Source: Anabaena sp. UHCC 0187 (lineage in GTDB: Bacteria; Cyanobacteriota; Cyanobacteriia; Cyanobacteriales; Nostocaceae). From it: 64,000 nucleotides of DNA. The DNA lies in NCBI RefSeq assembly GCF_009712035.1, contig NZ_VILB01000020.1, positions 1-64,000 on the forward strand, read 5' to 3'. Numbering within the stretch: position 1 is the first letter of the stretch; every line of letters starts with the position of its first letter. Of this stretch, positions 19,704 through 28,317 are shown in pieces. The notes under the pieces were generated by a model. It had not been told where the DNA came from, did no database searches, and was given only the letters and a program-made list of their open reading frames with translations. A program made the translations under genes and the position numbers.

Positions 19704-20372
19704 ATGGATAGAACATTAGCACAAAACCCCCATGAACATCTGGTATCAGTGACGGCAGATGGCGTTAACTTAGAGGGTAATTTAGTGATTCCCAATGGTG
19801 CTACGGGCATAGTCTTATTTGCTCATGGTAGTGGTAGCAGCCGTCATAGTCCCCGCAATCGCTATGTTGCTGAAGTCTTACAACAGGCGGGACTAGCAAC
19901 TTTATTAATTGATTTACTCACTGCTGAAGAAGAAGAAATTGATCTGCGAACCAGACATTTACGCTTTGATATTGGTTTATTGGCATCCCGGTTAGTTGGG
20001 GCTACAGATTGGCTGGTACAAAACCCAGATACTCGACATCTGAAACTAGGTTATTTTGGAGCTAGTACCGGAGCAGGTGCAGCCCTGGTTGCCGCCGCAG
20101 AACGTCCAGAGGCAGTACAAGCTATTGTTTCCCGTGGTGGACGACCTGATTTAGCAGGTTCAGCATTGCCTCATGTCAAAGCACCAACATTGTTAATTGT
20201 AGGCGGTTACGATACACCAGTGATAAAAATGAATGAGGATGCACTAGCACAGTTGCACTCAGTAAAACGGCTGGACATTATCCCTAAAGCGACCCATTTA
20301 TTTGAAGAACCAGGTAAATTAACAGCAGTAGCACAACTGGCAAGTGAATGGTTTACGCAGTACCTCAAGTAA
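19704..20372 (+). CDS. Alpha/beta hydrolase (dienelactone-hydrolase-like)
   Basis: A 222-aa alpha/beta hydrolase: oxyanion-side motif FAHGSGSSR, nucleophile elbow GASTG (Ser), acid in VGGYDTP and the catalytic His in KATHLFEE. This layout matches small cytosolic hydrolases of the dienelactone-hydrolase group; the substrate cannot be inferred. I use the ATG at 19704; a TTG two codons earlier is less likely. Stand-alone gene. The preceding 200 bases show nothing definite. Confidence 0.82.
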   Translation: MDRTLAQNPHEHLVSVTADGVNLEGNLVIPNGATGIVLFAHGSGSSRHSPRNRYVAEVLQQAGLATLLIDLLTAEEEEIDLRTRHLRFDIGLLASRLVGATDWLVQNPDTRHLKLGYFGASTGAGAALVAAAERPEAVQAIVSRGGRPDLAGSALPHVKAPTLLIVGGYDTPVIKMNEDALAQLHSVKRLDIIPKATHLFEEPGKLTAVAQLASEWFTQYLK

Positions 20373-20407
20373 GTATAGAACTACTAATTTATCTTTGAGT
20401 AGATTGG

Positions 20408-20617
20408 TTATCCCTGATAAATCCATTCCCTTCCTGCTTTTTCCGCTGCTTCTGGGGTGTAGTAAAGTTTGCGTTCACCAAACACTTCACCACCAGCACT
20501 AATTAACCGGAACTGCCAACAGTCCGATTCTGTGTAAAATACCAATAAGGTAACATTATTAATAATGGTAACTGAATCAACTTTAGTGAACATAGTGGTT
20601 TTAGTACCCATCTTCAT
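20408..20617 (-). CDS. Small hypothetical protein
   Basis: A 69-aa protein whose second half (FRLISAGGEVFGERKLYYTPEAA) looks like a two-strand, one-helix module seen in many small cyanobacterial proteins. No function is assigned. The ATG at 20617 has AAAGGA 11 bases upstream. It converges with the hydrolase, with a 35-base gap. Confidence 0.55.
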   Translation of the reverse strand: MKMGTKTTMFTKVDSVTIINNVTLLVFYTESDCWQFRLISAGGEVFGERKLYYTPEAAEKAGREWIYQG

Positions 20618-20641
20618 CAAAACATATTTCCTTTGATTCTT

Positions 20642-20673
20642 GAGGAAAACTGATAAAATGCCTAAAATCTTAG
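20642..20673 (+). repeat. Partial duplicate of the zinc-ribbon gene start
   Basis: These 32 bases match 21388-21419 at all but two positions and include a ribosome-binding region, an ATG (20658) and codons for MPKIL. The copy is not followed by the rest of the gene. Together the two copies bracket the GNAT gene. Confidence 0.75.
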
Positions 20674-20767
20674 AATACTATACCTGTATAAGTCCTGAAT
20701 TAGCAGTTTTGTAATTATATTTATAGAGATATAATAGATACAGAAAGAGTTTGGAGAGGAAAGAAAA

Positions 20768-21388
20768 ATGAAATCTTTTGGCATATCTCCACAGACAGAA
20801 GAAGTCAATGTTGCTACCATCATCAGAAGAGCCACTATTAACGATATCTGGCAGATATACAATTTATACAAAACAGTAGCAATAGTTAATTTGGGTAGTT
20901 TAACACAACAAGAAGATGAAATTACCTTGGAATATGTAAGCGACACTGTGAGAAAAGGACTGGCAAGGGGACTAATTCTTGTCATTGAAAATGATGGTCA
21001 AATTGTGGGTTACTTAAAAGCCTTTACCTCAGAATTTAGGACTCTTGCCCATGTTTTGACCAATGCCACAATGATGATACATCCTGAGTGGCAAGGCAGA
21101 GATTATGGCAGTAAATTGATCAACGCTTATCTCCAAGAAATTAGCGTAAATATGTCTCATATTCTCAGATTTGAACTGTTACCCCACCAAAGTAATCAAA
21201 AAGCTATACAATTTTACAAAAGACATGGATTTATGCAAGAAAGTCTAGCTGAACAAAAAATTAGAACCCCTGAAAAAAACTTTGAACCCGAAGTAACTTT
21301 AGTCTGGTTCAATCCCAATTTTTCTGAAGATGACTTGCAAAAATATCATGCTTTCCTCAGTGAAAACTACACTTCCCACTATGATTGA
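20768..21388 (+). CDS. GNAT-family N-acetyltransferase
   Basis: The 206-aa protein starts its fold with TIRRATINDIWQIYNLY and has the acetyl-CoA loop as HPEWQGRDYGSKLINAYL, followed by the C-terminal AIQFYKRHGFMQES of GNAT enzymes. The acceptor is unknown. The start follows GGAGAGGAAAG. Its end overlaps the leading bases of the next gene's upstream repeat, and a 32-base duplicate of that repeat lies before it, suggesting the gene was inserted there. Confidence 0.82.
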   Translation: MKSFGISPQTEEVNVATIIRRATINDIWQIYNLYKTVAIVNLGSLTQQEDEITLEYVSDTVRKGLARGLILVIENDGQIVGYLKAFTSEFRTLAHVLTNATMMIHPEWQGRDYGSKLINAYLQEISVNMSHILRFELLPHQSNQKAIQFYKRHGFMQESLAEQKIRTPEKNFEPEVTLVWFNPNFSEDDLQKYHAFLSENYTSHYD

Positions 21389-21402
21389 GGGAAACTGATA
21401 AA

Positions 21403-21744
21403 ATGCCTAAAATTTTAGATTGCGATCGCTGTCTTCTCTATGCCCATAACCCCCACCTTGTTTGTGCTGTTCATCCTAGTGGTGTTGATGGTGATAATTG
21501 CATAGATTTCCGGGAAGACCCTAACGTAGAAGAACTATGGCAACCAGAAGGCGCGAGTTATTACAATGGCCAACTGATTTTACAACCACGACCGATAACA
21601 CCAGAACGGCAGTTAGAGTTGCTTGAATGGCATCCCATATTTACGGGTAAATGTCCCCAATGCAATTTTAAGTTTGACCGTGATTATGTCTCGCGGGTTC
21701 ACTGGGATTGTGCTGAATGCGGCTGGATGGATGACAGTATTTGA
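21403..21744 (+). CDS. Zinc-ribbon protein
   Basis: A 113-aa protein with two cysteine clusters: CDRC near the N-terminus and a C-terminal ribbon CPQC...CAEC, plus scattered His. The layout suggests structural zinc and nucleic-acid or protein binding; the enzyme class is unknown. ATG 21403 (MPKILDC) is preferred over a TTG six codons upstream, which lies inside the shared repeat. A HIP1 octamer lies in the fourth to sixth codons. Confidence 0.65.
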   Translation: MPKILDCDRCLLYAHNPHLVCAVHPSGVDGDNCIDFREDPNVEELWQPEGASYYNGQLILQPRPITPERQLELLEWHPIFTGKCPQCNFKFDRDYVSRVHWDCAECGWMDDSI

Positions 21745-21912
21745 TTGAATAAATAGCGAATGCCCATTGTTAATGAATTAGAAAATAAAACATAGTTTAA
21801 TACATACTAATTTTAGTACAAATTAACTATTTTAGGCTAAGATACTAGGTAGATACAACAAATCAAAGTAAAGAAACTGAGGGTGCAATAACTATTTTTA
21901 GCATAGCGTTTT

Positions 21913-22866
21913 ATGACCAAAAATGAAATTACTGCAAATTATGACGAATCCTGGAAAGAAGCATTAAACGAATATTTTGATAGTTTCTTATCCTTTTTCT
22001 TTCCTGTGGCTTACGAAGCAATTGATTGGACAAAACCACCGGAATCACTAGACAAAGAACTGCAACAAATTACAGCTTCATCATCAACTGAAAAACGGAT
22101 TGCAGATAAACTGTACAAAGTTTGGTTATTGGATAAAACACAAGTATGGATTTTAATTCATATTGAAGTCCAGAGTCAATATGATGTTGACTTCCAAGAA
22201 CGGATGTACACTTATAATTACCGAGCCTTTGACCTGTATCATAAATTTGTTGTAGGTCTAGCGATTTTAGGTGATACCAGTTCCACCTGGCGACCTAACA
22301 GTTATCATCAGGCAATGTTAGATTGTGAATTAAGTTTAAAATTCCCCATTGCTAAACTCCTAGATTATGAATCACGGTGGACTGAATTAGAATCTAATCC
22401 TAATCCCTTTGCTATCATAGTAATGGCGCATTTGAAAACCAAAGCCACCACAGGGAATTTAGCAGAACGGGAACAATGGAAATGGACATTAATTAGGGGA
22501 CTTTACGAACGAGGCTTAACAAAAGAACAAATTGTTAAACTTTTTAAAATCATTGATAAAATGATGACCCTACCGAAGCAGTTACAAGCAGGATTAGTGG
22601 CTAAAATTAAACATTTAGAGGAGGAAAATCAAATGCCTTTTATTAGTCCAACAGAAGAATTAGCAATGGAACGGGGTGAATTAAAAGGAGAACAACAACT
22701 AATTATTCGGCAACTAAATCGGCGAATTGGTGGAATTGAATCATCATTAATTGACACAATTCGGGCATTGACAATTGAACAGTTAGAATTACTCGGTGAA
22801 GCACTCTTAGATTTCTCCTCTATCACTGACTTAGAACAATGGTTACAAAATAAACCAGAGTCCTAG
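21913..22866 (+). CDS. Rpn/PD-(D/E)XK-type nuclease with DUF4351 tail
   Basis: The 317-aa protein has the core VWILIHIEVQSQ, the E-x-Q half of a PD-(D/E)XK active site as in Rpn recombination-promoting nucleases, and a C-terminal DUF4351-like segment (RQLNRRIGGIESSLIDTIR to LEQWLQ). Rpn proteins are mobile DNA endonucleases often mislabelled transposases; cyanobacteria carry many copies. Stand-alone gene with its own upstream AT-rich region. Confidence 0.82.
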   Translation: MTKNEITANYDESWKEALNEYFDSFLSFFFPVAYEAIDWTKPPESLDKELQQITASSSTEKRIADKLYKVWLLDKTQVWILIHIEVQSQYDVDFQERMYTYNYRAFDLYHKFVVGLAILGDTSSTWRPNSYHQAMLDCELSLKFPIAKLLDYESRWTELESNPNPFAIIVMAHLKTKATTGNLAEREQWKWTLIRGLYERGLTKEQIVKLFKIIDKMMTLPKQLQAGLVAKIKHLEEENQMPFISPTEELAMERGELKGEQQLIIRQLNRRIGGIESSLIDTIRALTIEQLELLGEALLDFSSITDLEQWLQNKPES

Positions 22867-22943
22867 AAATAACAACCCCACTTTTCATTAACTGTGGGGA
22901 ACACTGAAAACTTAGAAACTGAGATTAGAGAAAATTAAATTAT

Positions 22944-22977
22944 TAGCGATAGTTACACTTCACTTCGTGAACGCTAT
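22944..22977. repeat. Short palindromic element before the inhibitor gene
   Basis: TAGCG and CGCTA ends enclose an inner hairpin with TTCAC and GTGAA arms around TTC. It abuts the ATG at 22978 and replaces a normal leader. It resembles the small dispersed palindromes common in heterocystous cyanobacteria. Confidence 0.5.
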
Positions 22978-23364
22978 ATGACCAACATCACAAACATATT
23001 AAAACAAGCCACAGACGGGCTACTGATGATGAGTGAATCAGAATACCCATTTGCAGTTTTTACATGGGAATCCGCACCATTGAATGTAACTACAGTATTA
23101 GAAAAAACGGGTCATTCTCATAGTATACCCGTTAAAGTTGTGGAAATTGATGATTTCTTTAGAAACTCTGTAAGTGAGGAAGATTGGCACGAAGACGAGG
23201 AAAAAGCCACTGTGAAAAAGTTTCAGAATCTTGTGAATGTCTTGAAAACTAATTTAACTGATTTACAGGTTTATAAAATAGGTAGTAAAGAAATTGATGT
23301 TTACATTATCGGTACTACCACTGATGGTATTGCCGGGATTTCTACCAAAGTTATCGAAACCTAA
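22978..23364 (+). CDS. nuiA: NuiA-like nuclease inhibitor
   Basis: A 128-aa protein matching the inhibitor of nuclease A in pattern and length: ATDGLLMMSESEYPF, then IDDFFRNS, SEEDWHEDEE, a central LVNVLKTNLTDLQVYKIG and the ending IDVYIIG...GISTKVIET. In Anabaena NuiA binds NucA tightly and blocks its active site in the cytoplasm. Its stop overlaps the stop of the convergent nuclease gene by four bases, which supports a working pair. Confidence 0.85.
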   Translation: MTNITNILKQATDGLLMMSESEYPFAVFTWESAPLNVTTVLEKTGHSHSIPVKVVEIDDFFRNSVSEEDWHEDEEKATVKKFQNLVNVLKTNLTDLQVYKIGSKEIDVYIIGTTTDGIAGISTKVIET

Positions 23365-24176
23365 AGATTATCAACTTTGCTTTCAATCACCCGTTGAATA
23401 TTGGGAGAAACATTAGACATAAAATCATATCCTGTCATTTTTTCTAAGTTATCTACACTGGTTCGATAAACCTGCCAATTATTATCAAGTTGTTCATTAT
23501 TGGGGATATTTACAGCAATCACACGGGTATTTGCAGTAATACCTTTGAGTCCAGTACCGGAGTTATCCAAGACGACAACAATTTTCCAGGTGGATTGGGG
23601 AATTGTGACTAGGCTTTTCAATTTACCTTTATTGCCATAGGGTCCAGCAATAATATAAAGTTCCTTACCTTGTGCTACTAATTCTCTAGAATAATCCTCC
23701 AGATTCCCCCAAGTATTCCTATTATTATCGGGCGTTTGAGGCATCATATTCGTCATCAAGAAAGTGGCAGTATTATCTTCAATAGTGCGGGTTCTATCAG
23801 CCGATGGTGTAACATGACCCCGATCATATCCTGAACCATTATAAGCAGTCGGCTTTATGCGTTCCCAACCTTCAGGTAATGTGTTATCTGGTCTAAAGTT
23901 ATCTTGACGTGGGGCATCCCCAAACCATGATTTATTTAACTGCCAACTTACCCAATTAGCAGTACCCTTGCTACGATTATAAGATAAAACATACTGGGGT
24001 TTTATCATCAAGTAATTATCAGGGTTATTAATGTTGGTTGTGGCTTGACTGGGATTTCCTAATGATAAATGAATTGATGGTATAATTTTGACGGGTGGTT
24101 TTGTTTGTGCTGGGGAACAGCCAATTAACAACCCAATTAAACTAACTAAAAATATGATTCTGATGGATTTTATCAT
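23361..24176 (-). CDS. nucA: NucA-like secreted DNA/RNA non-specific endonuclease
   Basis: This 271-aa protein has an N-terminal signal with a lipobox-like LIGLLIGC and the beta-beta-alpha-metal catalytic motif DRGHVTPSADR, followed by the metal-ligand Asn region TNMMPQTPDNNRNTWGNLE. NucA of Anabaena is a sugar-non-specific nuclease exported to the periplasm or outside. I start at the ATG 24176 (AGAGGA upstream); a TTG one codon earlier is possible. The convergent inhibitor gene overlaps its last four bases. Confidence 0.9.
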   Translation of the reverse strand: MIKSIRIIFLVSLIGLLIGCSPAQTKPPVKIIPSIHLSLGNPSQATTNINNPDNYLMIKPQYVLSYNRSKGTANWVSWQLNKSWFGDAPRQDNFRPDNTLPEGWERIKPTAYNGSGYDRGHVTPSADRTRTIEDNTATFLMTNMMPQTPDNNRNTWGNLEDYSRELVAQGKELYIIAGPYGNKGKLKSLVTIPQSTWKIVVVLDNSGTGLKGITANTRVIAVNIPNNEQLDNNWQVYRTSVDNLEKMTGYDFMSNVSPNIQRVIESKVDNL

Positions 24177-24358
24177 CAATGTCCTCTGTTGCTATTGAAA
24201 CACTTAAACAAGATTCTATTATAATTTTACATAATAATATATATGCAAGTTAAATGTCATTTATGCAGTTGGGTAGTGCTTTTTGAGCAATAAACAACTA
24301 TCTAAAATTCTTGAGGGAAACTTTCAGGTTACAATATTCGATATCAACTACAGATATC

Positions 24359-24919
24359 ATGACTGCCAACAAGACCCCACCCAGTGAAATGATCCGCGTG
24401 CCTACTGTACTAATTACGGTAGTACGTCACCTAGCCAAAATCCACCGCGACGGACACACAACAGCGTTAATGCAAGGATTACAGGAATTGATAGCGCAGT
24501 TCGATAGCAGTGTAAAACTAGAAGCAACCAGCGAATTACAGCAGGTGGAGGAGAAACTGGGAGAACTGGAAACGCACCTTTGTCAGCAAGATCAACAGGT
24601 GGCCACTAAATTGGAAGTGCTTGGTAAACAGTTAGAGAAGATTGAAAAAGCAATAGTTTCTGGTAGATACGGTGGTGGTAATTCTAGACCCCGGCGGTCA
24701 GGGTATCCCTACCAGTATCAACAACAACCAGTAGAAATCACATCTTTTGCTCCTGAGAACTTAGCGCAACGATTGGGGGTGACACAGCAGAGTTTGATTA
24801 CGGAACGGGAAACCAAGAGTGAGAAAGAATTTATCAGTTGGTCCAGGAATCGAGATCCTAGTAGTTTAGGGTGGAAATTTCAGGTTAGTGATGGATTGTA
24901 TTATCCGGTTAAGCAGTAG
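24359..24919 (+). CDS. Hypothetical protein with coiled coil
   Basis: A 186-aa protein: N-terminal helical segment (IRVPTVLITVVRHLAKIHRDG), a coiled coil over about residues 60-100 (EEKLGELETHL and KLEVLGKQLEKIEKAI), a Gly/Arg/Tyr/Gln linker and a small C-terminal domain starting APENLAQRLGV that looks helix-turn-helix-like. The end reads WKFQVSDGLYYPV. It is convergent with the recombinase, 2 bases apart. Possibly a recombinase partner or plasmid protein; function unknown. ATG 24359 is chosen over a TTG at 24311. Confidence 0.6.
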   Translation: MTANKTPPSEMIRVPTVLITVVRHLAKIHRDGHTTALMQGLQELIAQFDSSVKLEATSELQQVEEKLGELETHLCQQDQQVATKLEVLGKQLEKIEKAIVSGRYGGGNSRPRRSGYPYQYQQQPVEITSFAPENLAQRLGVTQQSLITERETKSEKEFISWSRNRDPSSLGWKFQVSDGLYYPVKQ

Positions 24920-24921
24920 AA

Positions 24922-25884
24922 TTAACGACGCTTGGGAACACTAATTGCCTGTACAGCCCGTTGTTTAACTTCCTCACCCCGGCGGTCATATCTTGATGTT
25001 AACTCTGGTGAGGCATGACCAGCTAATTTTTGGACGGTAACGATATCAGTGGAATCTAACAACTCAGAAATAAAAGTTCTCCGAAAATCATGGGCAGAAA
25101 AGTTAGTAACCCCAGCTTCTGCACCCCGTTTTTCTAAAATAAATAATACGGCTTGGGGTGTGAGTTGTCGCAAAGTCACCGCCCCGGCTTTATTAATGTG
25201 ACAGATTAAAGCCCCAGCTTCCCGCCCTCTAATTTCTAACCAATCTTCGATAATTGGCAATGCCCCATCTGGTAAATAAACAGTGCGGTCTTTGCCACCC
25301 TTGCCACTGCGGACTTTCACACTGCCAGAATGCAAATCACTCAACATTAAATTCACAGCTTCCCCCCGGCGTAAACCTGCACCCCGCAAAATTGCTATCA
25401 ATGCTGCATCCCTATAACCAATGGGAGTGGGGTCTTGAAAACATACTTGCATCAGGGCGTTAATTTCAGTTTCAGATAAAAAACGCCCCTTGAGTTCCTG
25501 AGATACCTTAATATTAGCGATGTCTACCGCCCGTGCGAAATCCCTAGCGTCCATTAATTCCAGACGTAATGCTTCCTTGAGTACCCGACGTAAAGCACTG
25601 AGCATTCTGTTGGCTGTGGCTGGTGCATACCGTTCCATCAAAATTACCCTGACAGCAGCGGTGTGTTTATAACGCAGTTCAGCCCAATTGAGAGTAAACG
25701 CATCACAAATATTACCCGTGATGATTTTGGCGATCGCATCCAGTGATTGTCTCATAGTGGGCTGAGAACCAGGGGATAGGCCAGAGAGATAGACAGCAGC
25801 GGGGTGTTCAGTTAGGGGGGTGGGCGCAGTCAAAGCTAGGGAACTGACAGCAGTTATTTCACCGATTTCTGTAGATTCATTCAT
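24922..25884 (-). CDS. Tyrosine recombinase/integrase
   Basis: The 320-aa protein has an N-terminal SAM-like DNA-binding domain and a catalytic domain with the expected R-K-H-R-H-Y set: Arg in GAGLRRGEAVNL, Lys in SGKGGKDRTVYLP, HDFRRTF, KLAGHAS and the nucleophile Tyr in TSRYDRRGEE. It is XerC/D-like in size. It could resolve plasmid multimers or integrate an element; the target site is not evident. Confidence 0.9.
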   Translation of the reverse strand: MNESTEIGEITAVSSLALTAPTPLTEHPAAVYLSGLSPGSQPTMRQSLDAIAKIITGNICDAFTLNWAELRYKHTAAVRVILMERYAPATANRMLSALRRVLKEALRLELMDARDFARAVDIANIKVSQELKGRFLSETEINALMQVCFQDPTPIGYRDAALIAILRGAGLRRGEAVNLMLSDLHSGSVKVRSGKGGKDRTVYLPDGALPIIEDWLEIRGREAGALICHINKAGAVTLRQLTPQAVLFILEKRGAEAGVTNFSAHDFRRTFISELLDSTDIVTVQKLAGHASPELTSRYDRRGEEVKQRAVQAISVPKRR

Positions 25885-26203
25885 TTACTTATCGGAAGAG
25901 GCATTCTAGTCACTTATATTTTCATAAGTAATTCCTTATCTATTCTCTCAGGTTTTCTCTAGCTTGTGGGTTTTCCTCTAAGAATTTTTCAGTGTTTCCC
26001 CCGTCTCATCGCTCCACTGCTTTTATATAATTGCTTGATCTTTTCCGCTCAGAAAATTTGGTGTTGAAGGGTGCGGTGTTTGTCGCAGTGCAAAGCAATG
26101 ATAGTAGTTCTCGGATAAATGCTAATATTTTTATCATTTTGATACGAATATGATTACATAATCCTTTATGCTAATTAAGGTTGTTTTTAGCACGTAACCT
26201 TCT
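25885..26203. other. Intergenic region after the recombinase start
   Basis: The 319 bases contain no convincing gene. They hold one copy of TTTCCTCTAAGAATTTTT (25972-25989), a motif seen again at 38.2-38.3 kb, and promoter-like AT-rich stretches for the flanking divergent genes. A recombination site for the adjacent recombinase could lie here but is not recognisable. Confidence 0.35.
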
Positions 26204-26866
26204 ATGACTGGCGATAAAACTACGGAATTACCTCTTTGGGTGCAAGATAGAGAAAAAGTCCTTACTCATGATCAAGGGGTAGCATGGAGAGAAGGGAATA
26301 AGCCAGATTATTCCTACACCAATGAATTTCTGCATAAAGAAAGAAAATTCAATCATCCAGAAGGTTCATTAGAAGCTATTGCTCAAAACCTAGTGCGGAC
26401 ATTTGAGATGGAAGCTTCTTATAAACTGAATCCTCAACAGTGGCTTTCTATTGTTGTTGATAAGTTTAGAATGAGTAGTAATGGGGGACAACAATATACT
26501 GCTGAAGAAGTTGTTAAACAAGGAACTTACAACTTGTTTATAGTTGAAAATGAGCATTATTGTCCAGCCGCAGAAACTTTTGAATCTTCCTATGAACTAT
26601 TTCATAATGCTTTTCCCAACGGTTTTTTATGGGAATTAACAGAAGTGCTTTCTGGTCCCCCTAATGTTAGCTTCAAATGGCGACATTGGGGAACATTTAC
26701 AGGTACTTACAAAGAATATGTACCCACAGGAGAAACAATAGAAATCACGGGTATGAGTATTGCTCGTGTAACTGAAGACTTAAAGATTGAATCTTTAGAG
26801 CATTATTTTGATAATAATGCCTTTTTGCAAAAGTTAACCGCAGGTGGTTGTCCCTTTCATTCTTAG
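26204..26866 (+). CDS. SnoaL/NTF2-fold protein (pathogen-related-protein-like)
   Basis: A 220-aa protein with the overall pattern of plant-type pathogen-related proteins and SnoaL-like polyketide cyclases: the central PQQWLSIVVDKF, RHWGTFTGTYKEYVPTGETIEITGM and EHYFDNNAFLQKL, ending GGCPFH. The fold usually binds small hydrophobic ligands; no reaction can be named. Stand-alone gene. Confidence 0.65.
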   Translation: MTGDKTTELPLWVQDREKVLTHDQGVAWREGNKPDYSYTNEFLHKERKFNHPEGSLEAIAQNLVRTFEMEASYKLNPQQWLSIVVDKFRMSSNGGQQYTAEEVVKQGTYNLFIVENEHYCPAAETFESSYELFHNAFPNGFLWELTEVLSGPPNVSFKWRHWGTFTGTYKEYVPTGETIEITGMSIARVTEDLKIESLEHYFDNNAFLQKLTAGGCPFHS

Positions 26867-26972
26867 ATAGAGTCCAGTTTTATAGGGTGTATTAGTAAGT
26901 TAATACACCCGCGCTTGCTTTTCTGGAGGGGTACACCATAGGCATTGCTACGGAAAAGTCGCTTATTTGAGA

Positions 26973-27051
26973 TTTCCCCCAAGAAAATTTAGCAGTGGTT
27001 TTCAATCCTGGTTTTCCCCAGTCTGATTATTTTCCCCCAAGAAAATTTAGC
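26973..27051. repeat. Pair of 21-base direct repeats
   Basis: TTTCCCCCAAGAAAATTTAG followed by C occurs at 26973-26993 and again at 27031-27051, 58 bases apart. The second copy supplies the stop codon of the HNH gene. They look related to the TTTCCTCTAAGAA motif found elsewhere in the window. Confidence 0.6.
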
Positions 27052-27328
27052 GATTCTCAAACCCTGACAAATCAAACAACGACAACTGCCCCACAGAAAT
27101 ATTACCCTTACCACCGCGATGATAACTAAGATGACATTTTGGGCATAAAGCTACTAGATTTTCGGGTCTGTTGTCTGACGGATCACGATTCCAGTGGTGA
27201 ACTTGTAAATATGCACGGGATTCCTTTGGTTGATCTGGAGGTAAAAGGCGATTACATTTCTGACAACACCAATTAGCTTTTTCCTTGATGGCTTTGGCTA
27301 GTTCTTTCCAGTGTTTTGGATATCCCAT
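27047..27328 (-). CDS. Small HNH endonuclease
   Basis: A 93-aa stand-alone HNH domain: zinc CQKC, then LQVHHWNRDPSDNRPENLVALCPKCHLSYHRGG split as HH, N and CPKCH. Such small HNH proteins nick or cut DNA in phages, plasmids and restriction systems. The C-terminal 20 residues are a variable tail ending in the flanking direct repeat. Confidence 0.82.
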   Translation of the reverse strand: MGYPKHWKELAKAIKEKANWCCQKCNRLLPPDQPKESRAYLQVHHWNRDPSDNRPENLVALCPKCHLSYHRGGKGNISVGQLSLFDLSGFENR

Positions 27329-27427
27329 GATAACTATTGAAACTTGATATTAATATTATACTAAATAGATATGAATATAAATGATTTACTTTGTGAATGT
27401 GTCAGTAATTTACTATGGGGCTATTTA

Positions 27428-27667
27428 ATGAAACCTGAAGAATTTGCCAAAGTTGTTGGTATTGCTGGACAAATAGCAACTAAAAGATGCCAAGCTATCG
27501 CAGTTTTTAGATATAATAATACCTATTATTTTGTTAATGCTTATGAATGGGAAAATGGTCGTCCCTGTGGTCAATACATTATTACTGTAGAACCCAACCA
27601 AAATCCCAATATGTCGCTTAATCTTGCCGGAACTTTGTCCTATCAATCCTTAGAGTCAGCATACTAA
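27428..27667 (+). CDS. Small hypothetical protein
   Basis: A 79-aa protein (starting MKPEEFAKVVG) with a mixed alpha/beta pattern, FRYNNTYYFVNAYEW and QYIITVEP. No family known. GGGG seven bases before ATG 27428 favours this start; an ATG at 27371 would add 19 residues. Its 3' end overlaps the end of the convergent gene by 50 bases. Confidence 0.45.
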   Translation: MKPEEFAKVVGIAGQIATKRCQAIAVFRYNNTYYFVNAYEWENGRPCGQYIITVEPNQNPNMSLNLAGTLSYQSLESAY

Positions 27668-27992
27668 ACAGTTCTGGTATCAGAATATCTAACTCTATTG
27701 GTTCACCAGTATAGATAACATCTGGAAAATCTTGAGGTTGAAAAACTCCATGAGGTAGATTTTCTCCAATTAGCCACATTTTAGCTCGGTAGTCAATGCG
27801 TTCACCATTAGGTAAATCAATCCAAAAATGTGGTTGAATTTCTTGGTTATGTAGAATCAAAACACCAATCATCGGCTGATGCTCAATGTTATGTTGAGTT
27901 AACACCGTATGACAAATGCGGGTCATGCCGTCGCATTCAGTCTGTGAACTATCATAGGGATCTAGAAGTTGTTTAATTTTTTGTGTCAACAT
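27618..27992 (-). CDS. Possible papain/transglutaminase-fold protein
   Basis: A 124-aa protein with Cys in ECDGMTRICHTVL, His in QPHFWIDLPNGERIDY and Asp just after, the Cys-His-Asp order of small transglutaminase-like or papain-like proteins that often process or bind peptides. No proof of activity. ATG 27992 is used; a TTG further up overlaps the upstream gene. It reads leftward directly after the next gene. Confidence 0.55.
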   Translation of the reverse strand: MLTQKIKQLLDPYDSSQTECDGMTRICHTVLTQHNIEHQPMIGVLILHNQEIQPHFWIDLPNGERIDYRAKMWLIGENLPHGVFQPQDFPDVIYTGEPIELDILIPELFSMLTLRIDRTKFRQD

Positions 27993-27996
27993 TAAA

Positions 27997-28293
27997 TTAT
28001 TCTGCAATTAACTCCAATCCAGTTTCTCTAGCCACCCGTTGAGCTAACGATTCTCTAAAAGGACGGGGATTTGCTTTTAACCATTGAGAAAAATCTGCTA
28101 ATATTTCAACGTATCTATCAATGTTTTGCTCTAACCAATCCGCCTGTAAGCCATACCCAATGTCTTGAAAAGTGAGGATAACACAGGCATAATTGAACAT
28201 ATTACATAATGAGGTAGCCCTAACCTCAGCTAATGCTTCCATCAATAGTGGTGGGTAATCAAAGGGAACTCTAATTTCTAATTTTTCCTTCAT
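27997..28293 (-). CDS. Hypothetical protein
   Basis: A 98-aa protein opening MKEKLEIRVPFDYPPLLMEAL with a helical middle (FNYACVILTFQDIGYGLQADWL). No family recognised. ATG 28293 is chosen because the longer frame begins with a non-ATG codon overlapping the divergent gene. It precedes the transglutaminase-like gene by four bases, so the two probably form one operon. Confidence 0.55.
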   Translation of the reverse strand: MKEKLEIRVPFDYPPLLMEALAEVRATSLCNMFNYACVILTFQDIGYGLQADWLEQNIDRYVEILADFSQWLKANPRPFRESLAQRVARETGLELIAE

Positions 28294-28317
28294 CAGTATT
28301 TTTTGACTAACAAACTT

